From NCBI GenBank assembly GCA_031283155.1, contig JAITCI010000062.1, forward strand, positions 1-35,339: a DNA stretch of 35,339 nucleotides, given 5' to 3'. The notes under the pieces are model-generated. The model saw nothing but the letters and a program-made list of their open reading frames with translations. It searched no databases and was not told where the DNA came from. Source of the DNA: Spirochaetota bacterium. Its GTDB lineage: Bacteria > Spirochaetota > JAGLSM01 > JAKPMW01. This document shows positions 13,232-23,381 of this stretch, in pieces (position 1 is the first letter of the stretch; each line of letters opens with the position of its first letter). The position numbers and the translations under genes were made by a program.

Positions 13232-15070
13232 ATGATACCATCATATCGCAAGACCGTTTTTGCGCTTTTGAGTATTTTGCTTGTTTTGTCTTTTGCAGCC
13301 TGCACCACCATCTTCGACGAGCTGCCCCCGGATTCCAGCGAGCCAGCCGCTTCCAGTGAGCCGCCTGCGGATTCCAGTGAGCCGCCTGCGAGTTCCGATG
13401 AGCCGCCTGCGAGTTCCGATGAGCCGACTACAGATTCCAGCGAGCCAACTGCAAGTTCCAGTGAGCCAACTACAGATTCCAGTGAGTCGACTACAGATTC
13501 CAGTGAGCCAACCGCGAGCTCCGATGAGCCGACTACAGATTCCAGCGAGCCGCCTGCGAGTTCCGATGAGCCAACTGCGGATTCCAGTGAGCCAACCGCG
13601 AGTTCCGGCGAGTCAACCGCAAGTTCCGGCGAGTCAACCGCGAGTTCCAGCGAGTCAACCGCAAGTTCCGGCGAGTCAGCCGCGAGTTCCGGCGATTCGG
13701 GCGGCGGTGATGATTTCTTCATTGCTTTCGATCTGAACAATACCCGCGTCAGATTTGACAAGACTCCTTTCGCCAAACTCATAGAATCCAGGAAAAGCGT
13801 CACGAATCCTTATGAATTGAATCTGGACGCGAAAGCGGGTCCGGCGTCTGAATATTCTATTCGTATCTTCGCTGTCGGCGCAACCGAGGCCGGCTGGGAG
13901 AGCCGTGACTTCACAGTCACATTCATCAGTGATTACGGGCACCTCTCGGGCGATCAGAAGAGACTGGTTATCACGGATGACGGCAGAATAAGCGGAATTT
14001 TTTCCGCCACTTTCGACAATATGGAAGTGTACACAGAAGGGCTCCCGGGGCAGGCAAGCGGGTGGATTCTCCAAAGAGGCGTTATTCGTCTCCAGCTTAC
14101 CAGGGAAGAAGAAGAGGTGGATCCGGAAATTACAGATACACTTGAGGCAAAAATGGATCCGTATCCAAAGGGATATTCCTGGGAACCGCCGCAGCAGGTG
14201 AATGCGTATAAGTTCCGCCAGGACCCCAAGCTCTTTCGGGTTGGCTCGGCGAATATAGAGATCTTCGGGACGACTAAACAGAAGCGGTACAATACGCATA
14301 CTGTTTTGGCTTCCATGGCGACCAATTTCGATATCCTCGCCATACAGGAGGTGGGCAGCAATGGAAATCCAACCGAGGCGACAGCCACAACGGTTATGAA
14401 TAATTACGTGGCTCGCGTAAATGAGCTTGCGCCGCCGGAACTGGGCGTGTATTCCTATGTCCGGCATCACCAATACGCCTTTGTGTACCGGAAGGATATT
14501 GTTGTTGCTACAGCCGCGCAGTCATACAACGATATGCCGGGCGCGACGCATCAATTCACGTATCCGCCCCTGGTTGCGAAATTTACGTCGCGCTCAGGCC
14601 TCGACTTTGCGCTGATGACCGTACACACGAGTCCCGATAAGGCCAAGGCCGAGATAATGTATATTCCCGACGCCCTCAATGAGCTGAAAACAGTATATGA
14701 GGTGCAGAGGGTGGGATGTCTGGGCGATTATAACGGCGATGGCAGCTATTATACCGCCGGGAGTAAGGCGCAGGGCTGGTTGAACGGATTTCCTGCGGAT
14801 ACCTGGTTTACCACCGTACCCAACGGTCCGTCCGCCACCTGGACGACGACAGTCGCGTCAGGGAACCAGTATGTCTATGATCGCTTCCAGTTGTCACATT
14901 CCGCAGCCTGGCATTTTACAGGACGCTGGGGCGTACTCTATTACGCCGACTACTATGATATTTCGATCTGCGAGGGAACCGCAAATAACGCAGGAAAGGT
15001 AGACACGCTCTCCGATCACTATCCCATCTGGGCGGAGTTTTCCCTGGACACCCAAACTCCTCCTCCGTGA
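13232..15070 (+). CDS. Secreted lipoprotein with endonuclease/exonuclease/phosphatase-like domain
   Basis: ATG at 13232 follows AAAGGAG (13217-13223) by 8 bases; 612 residues. Lipoprotein signal peptide with lipobox FAAC at about residue 26. Residues about 30-155 are a Ser/Glu/Pro/Thr/Asp repeat (SSEPTASSDEPTTD type). A middle domain of about 170 residues is unrecognised and beta-rich. The C-terminal half has DNase I-like marks: RVGSANIEIFG, FDILAIQEVGS with the metal-binding Glu, YAFVYRKD, MTVHTSPDKA, GCLGDYNGDGSYY in the place of GDFNAD, and SDHYPIWAEF with the catalytic Asp-His. So it is likely a cell-surface nuclease or phosphodiesterase, possibly for scavenging nucleic acids. It ends at a strong terminator shared with the gdh gene on the other strand. 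Confidence 0.82.
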   Translation: MIPSYRKTVFALLSILLVLSFAACTTIFDELPPDSSEPAASSEPPADSSEPPASSDEPPASSDEPTTDSSEPTASSSEPTTDSSESTTDSSEPTASSDEPTTDSSEPPASSDEPTADSSEPTASSGESTASSGESTASSSESTASSGESAASSGDSGGGDDFFIAFDLNNTRVRFDKTPFAKLIESRKSVTNPYELNLDAKAGPASEYSIRIFAVGATEAGWESRDFTVTFISDYGHLSGDQKRLVITDDGRISGIFSATFDNMEVYTEGLPGQASGWILQRGVIRLQLTREEEEVDPEITDTLEAKMDPYPKGYSWEPPQQVNAYKFRQDPKLFRVGSANIEIFGTTKQKRYNTHTVLASMATNFDILAIQEVGSNGNPTEATATTVMNNYVARVNELAPPELGVYSYVRHHQYAFVYRKDIVVATAAQSYNDMPGATHQFTYPPLVAKFTSRSGLDFALMTVHTSPDKAKAEIMYIPDALNELKTVYEVQRVGCLGDYNGDGSYYTAGSKAQGWLNGFPADTWFTTVPNGPSATWTTTVASGNQYVYDRFQLSHSAAWHFTGRWGVLYYADYYDISICEGTANNAGKVDTLSDHYPIWAEFSLDTQTPPP

Positions 15071-15097
15071 GGGTGCAGAGAGAATACACAAAAAAAG

Positions 15098-15123
15098 GAG
15101 CCGCCTCATCGCGGCTCTTTTTT
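15098..15123. terminator. Bidirectional rho-independent terminator
   Basis: GAGCCGC (15098-15104) pairs with GCGGCTC (15111-15117), followed by six T on the plus strand and preceded by six A, which gives a T-run on the minus strand too. It serves the convergent lipoprotein and glutamate dehydrogenase genes. Confidence 0.92.
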
Positions 15124-15125
15124 CG

Positions 15126-16379
15126 TTATGGGTAACATCCCCGCAACCGGCGAGCCGTATTCTCGCGCCGGAGGGCAAGAACGTAGGCCGCCTGACGGTA
15201 GGTGATGCCCGGGTACTGGCTGCGGATGTCGTCGACGTCATGGAATGCCTTTATCATGGCTCGGGTGAGCTTGTTCAGGACTTCGTCTTCCTCCCAGTAG
15301 TAGGGCATATTGTTCTGCACCCACTCAAAGTAGGAGACGATCACCCCACCGGCGTTGGCAAGAATATCGGGAATGATGATAACGCCTTTTTTCGTGAGTA
15401 TCGTTTCGGCGGCAGGCGTAACGGGGCCGTTGGCGCCTTCGACGATAAATTTCGCTTTCACCTTATCCGCGTTATCGGCGGTGATAACGGCCTCGGTCGC
15501 CGCCGGGATCAGCACGTCGCAGTCGAGGGAGAGTACCTCCTCAAGCGAAAGCACTTCGGCCTGGGGGAAACCCTTGATGAAATTCGTTTCCGCTACCCAG
15601 GCCTCCAGTTTGGGGATATCCAGACCGTCGGGGTTATAGGCGCAGCTCTTGAAGCCTGATATCCCGACGACCTTGCCGCCGAGACTGTGGATCAGCTTTG
15701 CTGTCCAGAGACCGACGTTCCCGAAGCCCTGAACGGCTACGCGCGTTTTGGAGAAGTCCATCTTATAGAGCTTCAGAAGTTCCTGGAGGGTAATGGTTAC
15801 GCCGCGTCCGGTAGCGGACGTGCGGCCAAGTGAGCCGCCGAGTTCAATGGGTTTGCCGGTGACAACGCCGGGAACCGCATACCCCTTGCCCATGGAATAG
15901 GTGTCCATGATCCAGGCCATGATCTTCGCGTTGGTGTACATATCCGGCGCAGGGATGTCGCGATCCGGCCCGATGATGCAGGATATCTCGGCGGTGAAGC
16001 GGCGGGTGATGCGCTCCAGTTCGTGTTCGGAGACTTTTTTGGTATCGATGATAACGCCGCCCTTGCCGCCGCCGAAGGGGATATTGGCGACAGCGCACTT
16101 AAAGGTCATCCAGGAGGCAAGAGCCTTCACCTCGTCGGGGGTGACGAAGGGGGAGAAGCGCAGACCGCCCTTTGCGGGGCCGCGCGCGGTGGAGTGCTGG
16201 CAGCGATACCCCGTGAACACCTCCATGTGGCCGCTGTCCATGATAACAGGGAAATTGACCTCAAGTGTGCGCTCCGGATGTTTCAGGCACGCGACTTCGT
16301 CCGCCGGGAGCTGGAGTATCTCATTCGCGGCGTCGATCTGTTTGGAGACGATTTCCATAGGGTTTGTGTCATTGCTCAT
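15126..16379 (-). CDS. gdhA: Glutamate dehydrogenase
   Basis: Reversible oxidative deamination of glutamate to 2-oxoglutarate and ammonia; links nitrogen and carbon metabolism. 417 residues, the length of the NAD-type hexameric enzymes. Visible are substrate residues in GPAKGGLRFSP, the active-site Lys region ANIPFGGGKGGVIID, GPDRDIPAPDMYT, the nucleotide-binding turn VQGFGNVGLWTA and the late motif FIVEGANGPVTPAAETIL. Cofactor cannot be decided from sequence by eye. Starts at the ATG 16377-16379. Transcribed away from tig, with about 200 bases between the two genes. Confidence 0.95.
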   Translation of the reverse strand: MSNDTNPMEIVSKQIDAANEILQLPADEVACLKHPERTLEVNFPVIMDSGHMEVFTGYRCQHSTARGPAKGGLRFSPFVTPDEVKALASWMTFKCAVANIPFGGGKGGVIIDTKKVSEHELERITRRFTAEISCIIGPDRDIPAPDMYTNAKIMAWIMDTYSMGKGYAVPGVVTGKPIELGGSLGRTSATGRGVTITLQELLKLYKMDFSKTRVAVQGFGNVGLWTAKLIHSLGGKVVGISGFKSCAYNPDGLDIPKLEAWVAETNFIKGFPQAEVLSLEEVLSLDCDVLIPAATEAVITADNADKVKAKFIVEGANGPVTPAAETILTKKGVIIIPDILANAGGVIVSYFEWVQNNMPYYWEEDEVLNKLTRAMIKAFHDVDDIRSQYPGITYRQAAYVLALRRENTARRLRGCYP

Positions 16380-16441
16380 ACATTATCTGCCTTTCCGGTA
16401 TGGGTATGGGGTGTGTATGCTGTTTGCAGTCTGCTGCTTCT

Positions 16442-16470
16442 GGTATAGCATAGAGTGTTTCTATTTGGAA
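16442..16470 (-). promoter_or_regulatory. Possible promoter of the glutamate dehydrogenase gene
   Basis: On the minus strand TTCCAA (16465-16470) and TATACC (16442-16447) are 17 bases apart. The -35 box is poor. The -10 context GCTATAC is the same as upstream of glgC. The rest of 16380-16579 contains no gene. Confidence 0.35.
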
Positions 16471-16579
16471 GGGAAAAATGTATCCTCAGGTATTTGCGTC
16501 TATATGGTTGAATAGTAGTATATTTTTAACAGTCTGATCTGAATGCCAAAAGTAAATCTGATACCGGAGTTCCTGAAGA

Positions 16580-17923
16580 GTGTCCATCAACGCCGAGATA
16601 AGCAAACTGGAAAAATCGAGGGTACGGCTCGATATTGTCGTGGAGAATACCGAGGTGCGCGAGGCCTTTGATCGAACCTATCAAAAAATCGCCAAAAACG
16701 CGCATATCAAAGGGTTTCGACCGGGCAAAGCGCCTGTGGGCGTCATCCGCATGAAATACGGGACGAGCATCGCGCAGGAGGTGCTCGAGCAGCTCATCAA
16801 GGAGGCCTATGACAAGGCTGTCCTGCAGCACAAGCTGCAGCCCTTGGGCGGCGGGAGCGTCACAAGCGAGCTTTCCGGCCTCAAAGAGGAGGATACGCTC
16901 ACGTTTTCGATTGAGGTGGACGTGTACCCCGAATGTGTTCTGCCCGGGTATATGGGCGTACCTGTGACGGTTGACCGCTACGAGGTCAGCCAGAGCGACG
17001 TCGATGCGGAACTCGCGCGCATAACGGAAAGCCATACCGCGATTCTGGACAAGCCCGAGGGCGTTCTGGAGGCGGATGATCTCGCCCTTGTGGATTACGA
17101 GGTTTTGCTGGACGGCGCACCCGTACAAAAGCTCACGCGCAAGGGGTATAGCTATGATCTGAAAACGGGCGCGTCCTACCCCGATTTTCAGAACGCTCTC
17201 TGCGGATTGACAACAGGCGGGAGTTTTGAGATCCCCGGGCGCGTCCCCGAGGGCTTTCCCGATCCGGATCTCGCCGGAAAGGACGTCATCTTTAAGGGTG
17301 AAATTGCCGCGATGCAGAGACGCAAGCCCCCGGTTGTGAACGATGAATTTGCCGCGTCCATTTCCGACAAAAAAACAGTGGCGGAATTCCGCGATCTTCT
17401 GTTTGAGCGAATGCAGGAACACGCGCGCGAGTTTGTGTCTGCGGCGGCGCGCCAGAAGATTCTGGGAATATTGTGTGCAAAATTTGAGGCTGTACTTCCG
17501 GAGTCTCTCGTTGAAAATCAGGTGCGCAGCGCGTTGGAGAGCTTTGAGCAGCGTATGCGGCGTACCTCGGGCAGCGCGGACAGCCTGGAGGATTTGATTG
17601 AGAGGGCGGGGGGTTCCATCGAGGCGATGTGCAAAGAATTACGTCCGGAAGCTGAAAAATCGGCACGGGAATATATACTTATACGCGAGATTGCCAAAAA
17701 AGAAAATATTGAACCGGATGAAGCGGAAATCGACGAAGCCCTTGAGGGGTTTGCCCATTATTACGGGCTTGATCGCGAAACCCTGCGCAATCGGTTTATA
17801 CAAAGCGATGAGATGAGTTCGCTTGTCTGGCGGCTGACCTTCCGCAAAACCCTGGAATTTCTGGAGAAGGCCGCAACCATACAGACGGGGAACACCCTTC
17901 CCTTTGCGGAGATGAAGGAATAA
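16580..17923 (+). CDS. tig: Trigger factor
   Basis: Ribosome-bound chaperone and peptidyl-prolyl isomerase. 447 residues from GTG 16580. The ribosome-binding signature is IKGFRPGKAPVGVIRMKYG at about residues 44-62 (family GFRxGKxP). The FKBP-like domain follows (ADDLALVDYEVLLDG, about 155-245), then the long helical C-terminal chaperone arms. The start has only a weak ribosome-binding site (CCGGAG at 16564). A TATATT at 16519-16524 with TTGCGT 19 bases upstream may be its promoter. First gene of the run tig-clpP-clpX-lon. Confidence 0.95.
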   Translation: MSINAEISKLEKSRVRLDIVVENTEVREAFDRTYQKIAKNAHIKGFRPGKAPVGVIRMKYGTSIAQEVLEQLIKEAYDKAVLQHKLQPLGGGSVTSELSGLKEEDTLTFSIEVDVYPECVLPGYMGVPVTVDRYEVSQSDVDAELARITESHTAILDKPEGVLEADDLALVDYEVLLDGAPVQKLTRKGYSYDLKTGASYPDFQNALCGLTTGGSFEIPGRVPEGFPDPDLAGKDVIFKGEIAAMQRRKPPVVNDEFAASISDKKTVAEFRDLLFERMQEHAREFVSAAARQKILGILCAKFEAVLPESLVENQVRSALESFEQRMRRTSGSADSLEDLIERAGGSIEAMCKELRPEAEKSAREYILIREIAKKENIEPDEAEIDEALEGFAHYYGLDRETLRNRFIQSDEMSSLVWRLTFRKTLEFLEKAATIQTGNTLPFAEMKE

Positions 17924-17971
17924 AAAGTTATTTGAGATTTGCTGTGCTATATGAATAAAAGAAGGACATAC

Positions 17972-18610
17972 ATGAGTTTATTATCTCAGGAGCAGATGAA
18001 TCTTGTGCCGATGGTCATTGAGCAGTCGGGCCGCGGCGAACGCGCCTACGATATTTTTTCGAGGCTTTTGAAGGATCGCATCGTGTTTATCGGCGACCCG
18101 ATCCACGACGTGACCGCCAATCTCGCGATAGCGCAGATGCTTTTTCTCCTGGCCGAGGATCCCGAGAAGGATATTTCACTGTATATAAATTCACCGGGGG
18201 GCTCGGTCACGGCGGGTTTGGCGATCTACGATACCATGCAGTTCCTGAAGTGCGACGTCTCCACGATCTGCATCGGGCAGGCGGCCAGCATGGCTGCGGT
18301 GCTGCTCGCGGCCGGAACGCGCGGCAAGCGGTTTGCGCTTCCGAACTCGCGGATACTTCTGCACCAGCCTATGGGCGGCGCGAGCGGGCAGGCCAGCGAG
18401 GTGGATATTCGGGCAAAGGAGATACTGCGTATCCGCGAGGTCATCAACACGATTCTCGTGAAGCACACCGGGAAGGATCCCGAAATCATCAGCCACGACA
18501 CCGACCGTGATTTTTTCATGGGAGCGGACGAGGCGAAGCAATATGGTATTATTGACAGTGTTATTGTAAAAAAGTCCGAAACGGTTTCGCTTCGTCAGGA
18601 CGGCGAATAG
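17972..18610 (+). CDS. clpP: ATP-dependent Clp protease proteolytic subunit
   Basis: Forms the double-heptamer proteolytic chamber fed by ClpX. ATG at 17972 after AGAAGGA (17960-17966) gives 212 residues starting [20 protein letters not shown], the normal beginning; the open frame to 17939 is only an extension. Catalytic triad Ser106 (GQAASMAA), His131 (LLHQPMGG), Asp180 (DTDRDFFM), with the same spacing as in E. coli. Glycine-rich strand [13 protein letters not shown] is intact. 21 bases separate it from clpX. Confidence 0.96.
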   Translation: MSLLSQEQMNLVPMVIEQSGRGERAYDIFSRLLKDRIVFIGDPIHDVTANLAIAQMLFLLAEDPEKDISLYINSPGGSVTAGLAIYDTMQFLKCDVSTICIGQAASMAAVLLAAGTRGKRFALPNSRILLHQPMGGASGQASEVDIRAKEILRIREVINTILVKHTGKDPEIISHDTDRDFFMGADEAKQYGIIDSVIVKKSETVSLRQDGE

Positions 18611-18631
18611 TGTATACAAATTGGGGGAAGC

Positions 18632-19960
18632 ATGGCAGCCAAAAACACAAATAACGGCAATAATCGCGACCATGAGGAAATAGCGTGTTCCTTTTGCGGC
18701 AAGCTGCAGAGCGAGGTCAGCCGCCTTATTGCCGGTCAGCGCGTTTTTATTTGTGATTCCTGCATTGCCTACTGTAACCAGCTCCTGAACGATAAGCCCG
18801 CAGGCGGCGCGGGGAGACCGGATGAATATACGCTTCCCAGGCCAAAGGATATCAAGAAGGTGCTGGATGATTATGTTATCGGGCAGGAGAGCGCGAAGCG
18901 TGTGCTTTCGGTCGCGGTATATAACCATTACAAGCGCATCCAGTTTAACGCGCAGACTGCCGAGACGCGGGGCGACGTTGAACTCGAGAAAAGCAATATC
19001 CTGCTGATCGGTCCCACCGGCAGCGGCAAAACCCTGCTCGCGCGCATACTCGCGCGCACCTTAAATGTGCCTTTCGCGATAGCCGACGCGACAACGCTTA
19101 CCGAGGCCGGCTATGTCGGCGACGACGTTGAAAATATCCTGCTGCGCCTGATACAAAACGCGGACTCGCTTTTGCGCGAGCAGGGACATGGGCATCCCTC
19201 GGAGGACGAGGTAATAAGCTATGCGCAGCGCGGGATCATCTATCTGGATGAGGTCGACAAGATAGCGCGCAAGAGCGAAAATGTTTCGATTACGCGCGAC
19301 GTCTCAGGGGAAGGGGTGCAGCAGGCGCTCCTGAAAATCGTTGAGGGTACCTGCGCCTCTGTGCCTCCCCAGGGGGGGCGCAAGCATCCGCATCAGGAGC
19401 TTCTGCAAATCGAAACCAAAGACATCCTCTTTATCTGCGGAGGCGCTTTTGTCGGGCTGGACAAGGTCATCAGTCAGCGCATCGGGCAATCGAATATCGG
19501 TTTTGGCTCGCATAAAGGAAAATCCACAAAAGGTATGGACGATATTTTTACACAGGTGACTCCCGATGATCTTATCCGGTTTGGGATGATCCCCGAATTT
19601 GTCGGGCGGATCCCCGTTGTGCGCTCGCTTTCCCCGCTCGGCGAGGAGGATCTGATCCGGATCCTGACCGAAACAAAAAATTCCATCACCGAACAATATA
19701 TTAAATCCTTCGCGATTGAGAAGGTGGCGCTCTCCTTTGATGAAGCCGCTATCCGCGCGATAGCAAGCCTCGCGATAAAGCGCGGTACGGGCGCGCGCGG
19801 ACTTCGCGCCATCATTGAGGACATCATGCTCGATTTGATGTACGAAATTCCCAGTCTTGAAAATATCAGCGAGTGCCGCATTACGGAAGCGGTCGTCCGT
19901 GATCGCGAGAAACCGCCCATGGTGTTTGCGGGCGAATCCTCCGTCGAAAAGCTGGCGTAA
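18632..19960 (+). CDS. clpX: ATP-dependent Clp protease ATP-binding subunit ClpX
   Basis: AAA+ unfoldase of the ClpXP protease. 442 residues from ATG 18632 with GGGGGAAG upstream. The N-terminal zinc-binding domain uses C19, C22, C41 and C44. Walker [13 protein letters not shown], the pore loop [14 protein letters not shown] and Walker [13 protein letters not shown] are all present, and the IGF loop is seen as QSNIGFGS. The C-terminal domain has [20 protein letters not shown]. Lon begins one base after its stop codon, so both are co-translated. Confidence 0.96.
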   Translation: MAAKNTNNGNNRDHEEIACSFCGKLQSEVSRLIAGQRVFICDSCIAYCNQLLNDKPAGGAGRPDEYTLPRPKDIKKVLDDYVIGQESAKRVLSVAVYNHYKRIQFNAQTAETRGDVELEKSNILLIGPTGSGKTLLARILARTLNVPFAIADATTLTEAGYVGDDVENILLRLIQNADSLLREQGHGHPSEDEVISYAQRGIIYLDEVDKIARKSENVSITRDVSGEGVQQALLKIVEGTCASVPPQGGRKHPHQELLQIETKDILFICGGAFVGLDKVISQRIGQSNIGFGSHKGKSTKGMDDIFTQVTPDDLIRFGMIPEFVGRIPVVRSLSPLGEEDLIRILTETKNSITEQYIKSFAIEKVALSFDEAAIRAIASLAIKRGTGARGLRAIIEDIMLDLMYEIPSLENISECRITEAVVRDREKPPMVFAGESSVEKLA

Positions 19961-19961
19961 C

Positions 19962-22373
19962 ATGGGTAAAAGTATAACACTGATGCCGTTTTTGCCCCTG
20001 CGCGAGGGGATTCTTTTCCCTGGTGCCAGCGAGCGGTTTTTTGTGGGCAGGGCAAATTCCGTGCAGGCCATTCTCACAGCGCTCGAGGGGGATCGCCGGA
20101 TTGTCTGCGCGGTGCAAAAGAATCCCGAACAGGAGAGTCCGGGCGACGATGATTTTTTGCCCTTCGGTACAATTGCCTTTGTGGAATCGGTTGAGAATTC
20201 CGATTCGGAGGCGCGCCTTGTCGGGCTGGAGGGTATAGCTGCCGCGCGGCTGGATCGTCTCGACACGAAGCGCGGCGAGGCGAAGGTCATAGCCATTCCG
20301 GATACCGAAGATCTCAGTCCGCGCGCGATCCGGCATTTTTTGGCGTGCCTTGTGGGTTCCGGGCTTATCAAGCAGGAACTGGCCTATGATTACGTGGAAC
20401 CCCTTTTGCGCACGGACGAGATCGGGCAGGCGCTGCAGCGTATTATTCAGGAGGCGGGCATTGCCCCGCAGGTGGCATGCGCGCTTTTGGGCGAGCCTTC
20501 GCAAAGCGCGCGTCTGAAAGCTCTCGAGGCAATTTTTGAAGAGTTACGGCAATCGGATGGCCTGCGCGAGCAGTTGAATGACCGCGCGAAGCAGCGCATC
20601 CACGATGCGCAGCGTAAATATGTTTTGCGCGAGATCCTGCGCGACGTAAAGGGCGAGCTTGGTCTTATCGAAGACGGCAAGCCCGAGGACCTGGATGAGC
20701 AGGAAGAGCTTGCCCGGCAGCTTAAAAATGTCGCGCTCTCTCCGGAGGCGCGCAAGCGTTCGGAGCGTGAACTCAAGCGTCTTGAGAACATTCCCGCCAT
20801 GTCGCCCGAATATAGTGTGCTGCATACCTATCTCGAATGGCTGCGCGATCTCCCCTGGGGTATCCGCACCAAAGAAGAACACAATATCACAAAGGTGCGC
20901 CGCAGGCTCGAAAAGAGCCATTACGGGCTGGACGAGGTGAAGCGCGGAATCCTTGAGTATGTCGCCTCGCGCCAGCTTGCGGGGGAAAAGGGGCGCGGTT
21001 CCATCCTTTGCCTTGTGGGGCCGCCGGGCACGGGCAAGACGAGCCTCGCGAAGGCCATCGCCTGTGCGCTCGGACGAAAATTTGTGCGTATGTCGCTCGG
21101 CGGAATGCGCGACGAGGCGGAGATACGGGGGCACAGGCGCACGTATGTAGGCGCGATGCCGGGCAGAATATTGCAGCACTTGCGCAAGGCTGGATCGGTC
21201 AATCCGGTTTTTTTGCTGGACGAGGTGGATAAGCTCGGGAGCGATTATCGCGGCGATCCCTCCGCCGCCCTGCTTGAGGTGCTGGATCCCGAAACGAATG
21301 CCTCGTTTCAGGATCTCTATCTCGAGGTGGAGTTTGATCTCTCCCAGGTATTTTTTATAACCACGGCCAATTCCGTGCATGACATTCCGCCCGCGCTCGC
21401 GGATCGTATGGAAGTCATTCAGATCGCGGGATATACCGCGCCGGAGAAACGCTGTATCGCCGAACGCTTTCTTTTACCGCGGCAGATGGAATGTGCCGGT
21501 TTACCCGAAACCGCATTTACCCTGGGTGAGGATGCGCTTGATCGGCTTATTCACGAATATACGCGCGAGGCCGGTGTGCGCTCGCTCGAGCGCGAGATCC
21601 AGCGCGTCTGCCGCAAGCAGGCGTTTCAGTCGCTTGAGGGGAAGAGCGCCGCAGGGAAAGTGCTGGGCGCGGCGGATTTACCGGATATTCTGGGAAAACC
21701 GCGCTACGCCAATTCCGATGTACTCGCGATAGATCGCGCCGGCCTGGTGCATGGCCTTGCCTGGACGGAAAGCGGCGGGCAGGTACTCGACATCGAGGCG
21801 CGCGCCATGCCGGGCGAAGGCCGCCTTGTCCTCACCGGAAAATTGGGCAGCGTAATGCAGGAATCCGCGCAGACCGCGTGTTCGCTCGCGCGCTGCATGG
21901 TGGTTCGGTGGGTGGATTTCGACTGCACCAAATGGGATATTCATATCCACGCGCCCGAGGCCTCCATCCCCAAGGACGGTCCCTCGGCGGGCATTACCAT
22001 AGCGAGCGCCGTGATCTCGGCGCTTACGGGCAGGAAGGCAGTATCGGATATGGCACTCACGGGAGAGCTGACCCTGCTCGGGAAGGTGCTTCCGATTGGC
22101 GGTTTAAAGGAAAAGGTTCTTGCGGCGAAGCGGCTCGGCGTCAAAACGATCATTCTGCCCCAGGGGAATCTTCCCGACATAGAGGAGCTTGACGCGAAGA
22201 TCAAGCGCGGCATATATTTCCGTACCGTTCGCGATATGGATGAGGTTCTCCGGCACGTCATTCCCGGCTTAATGAACATAAACGGATCGCGCGCCGGAGA
22301 AAAACGCGCGGTGAAACGCCGCAGCGCGGCGGATACCGATTTCAAAACAACCATTCCGCCGATCCAGGTTTGA
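19962..22373 (+). CDS. lon: ATP-dependent protease Lon
   Basis: AAA+ serine protease for damaged and regulatory proteins. ATG at 19962, one base after the clpX stop, gives 803 residues starting MGKSITLMPFLPLREGILFP; the open frame further upstream lies in clpX. The N-terminal substrate domain is followed by the coiled coil, Walker A GPPGTGKTSLAK, Walker B FLLDEVDKLG and the protease domain with catalytic Ser675 (PKDGPSAGIT) and Lys718 (GGLKEKVLAAKR), spaced 43 apart as in E. coli Lon. The C-terminal tail is basic (AGEKRAVKRRSAAD). The next gene follows after 20 bases. Confidence 0.96.
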   Translation: MGKSITLMPFLPLREGILFPGASERFFVGRANSVQAILTALEGDRRIVCAVQKNPEQESPGDDDFLPFGTIAFVESVENSDSEARLVGLEGIAAARLDRLDTKRGEAKVIAIPDTEDLSPRAIRHFLACLVGSGLIKQELAYDYVEPLLRTDEIGQALQRIIQEAGIAPQVACALLGEPSQSARLKALEAIFEELRQSDGLREQLNDRAKQRIHDAQRKYVLREILRDVKGELGLIEDGKPEDLDEQEELARQLKNVALSPEARKRSERELKRLENIPAMSPEYSVLHTYLEWLRDLPWGIRTKEEHNITKVRRRLEKSHYGLDEVKRGILEYVASRQLAGEKGRGSILCLVGPPGTGKTSLAKAIACALGRKFVRMSLGGMRDEAEIRGHRRTYVGAMPGRILQHLRKAGSVNPVFLLDEVDKLGSDYRGDPSAALLEVLDPETNASFQDLYLEVEFDLSQVFFITTANSVHDIPPALADRMEVIQIAGYTAPEKRCIAERFLLPRQMECAGLPETAFTLGEDALDRLIHEYTREAGVRSLEREIQRVCRKQAFQSLEGKSAAGKVLGAADLPDILGKPRYANSDVLAIDRAGLVHGLAWTESGGQVLDIEARAMPGEGRLVLTGKLGSVMQESAQTACSLARCMVVRWVDFDCTKWDIHIHAPEASIPKDGPSAGITIASAVISALTGRKAVSDMALTGELTLLGKVLPIGGLKEKVLAAKRLGVKTIILPQGNLPDIEELDAKIKRGIYFRTVRDMDEVLRHVIPGLMNINGSRAGEKRAVKRRSAADTDFKTTIPPIQV

Positions 22374-22393
22374 AACGCACAGGAGGGGATTGC

Positions 22394-23350
22394 ATGAAAA
22401 AGATTCTGATCAGCGACACCTTTGACACAGAAGGGTTGGAGATTCTCAAAAAGAATGCAGAGTTTGAGGTTGTCTATTCGCCCGGCTTAACCGAGGAGCA
22501 GCTCTGCGCCGCTGTGGCGGACGCCGACGCGCTTATCATCAGGAGCGCGAGCAATGTAACGGAAAAGGTTATCGCGTCCGCCGCGAAACTCTCGGTCATC
22601 GCGCGCGCCGGCGTGGGTACCGACAACATCGACAAAAAGGCCGCCGCCGCGAAAAATATTCTCGTGATGAACGCGCCGGGCGGCAATTCCGTTTCCACGG
22701 CGGAGCTTGCCTTTGGGTATATGTTCGCGCTTGCGCGGTGCCTCCCCCAGGCAAACGCCTCCATGCAGGCGGGCGTATGGGAGAAAAAGAAATTTGCGAA
22801 GGGCGCGCGGATCGCCGGCAAAACAGCCGCGATTATCGGGCTCGGCAGGATCGGGGCGAACCTCGCCCGCCGCTGCAAGGCCTGCGATATGGACGTTATT
22901 GGCTATGATCCCTTCCTGAATGATGAGCAAATTTCCAAAATGGGTGTGCAGCCGGCAACGCTGGAGACCATCTGGAAAACGGCCGATTTCATTTCGGTAC
23001 ACGTTCCCCTGACGCCGGAGACGAAGGCGATGATCAGCGCGAAGGAGATCGCGATGATGAAGCCCACAACGCGGCTCATCAACTGCGCACGCGGCGGTAT
23101 CATGGATGAACAGGCTGTCGCCGCTGCGGTTAAAGAGGGGCGGCTTGGGGGTGCCGCTTTTGATGTGTATGCGGAAGAGCCGCCGAAAAATTCGCCGCTG
23201 GTTGGCGTTGAAAATATTATTTTAACGCCGCATCTCGGCGCTTCGACGGTTGAGGCGCAGATCGAGACGGCTATCGAGACTGCGGAAGAGGTTGCGGATT
23301 TTTTGCAAAACGGCACGATAAAAAATGCCGTTGCTGCGCCATCAAAATAA
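22394..23350 (+). CDS. serA: D-3-phosphoglycerate dehydrogenase-like enzyme (short form)
   Basis: First step of serine synthesis, or a related D-2-hydroxyacid dehydrogenase. ATG at 22394 with AGGAGGGG at 22381-22388 gives 318 residues. Motifs: RAGVGTDNIDKKAA, the NAD-binding GLGRIGANLARRC, VHVPLTPETKAMI, NCARGGIMDEQAV with the substrate Arg, the catalytic Glu in DVYAEEPP and His in TPHLGAST. No C-terminal ACT domain is present, so serine feedback inhibition through ACT is not expected. It is the fifth gene of the tig operon by spacing, which is an unusual partner for protein-quality-control genes. Confidence 0.88.
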   Translation: MKKILISDTFDTEGLEILKKNAEFEVVYSPGLTEEQLCAAVADADALIIRSASNVTEKVIASAAKLSVIARAGVGTDNIDKKAAAAKNILVMNAPGGNSVSTAELAFGYMFALARCLPQANASMQAGVWEKKKFAKGARIAGKTAAIIGLGRIGANLARRCKACDMDVIGYDPFLNDEQISKMGVQPATLETIWKTADFISVHVPLTPETKAMISAKEIAMMKPTTRLINCARGGIMDEQAVAAAVKEGRLGGAAFDVYAEEPPKNSPLVGVENIILTPHLGASTVEAQIETAIETAEEVADFLQNGTIKNAVAAPSK

Positions 23351-23381
23351 AAAATTCCGAGAGAGAAAGAAGGAAAAAGAA

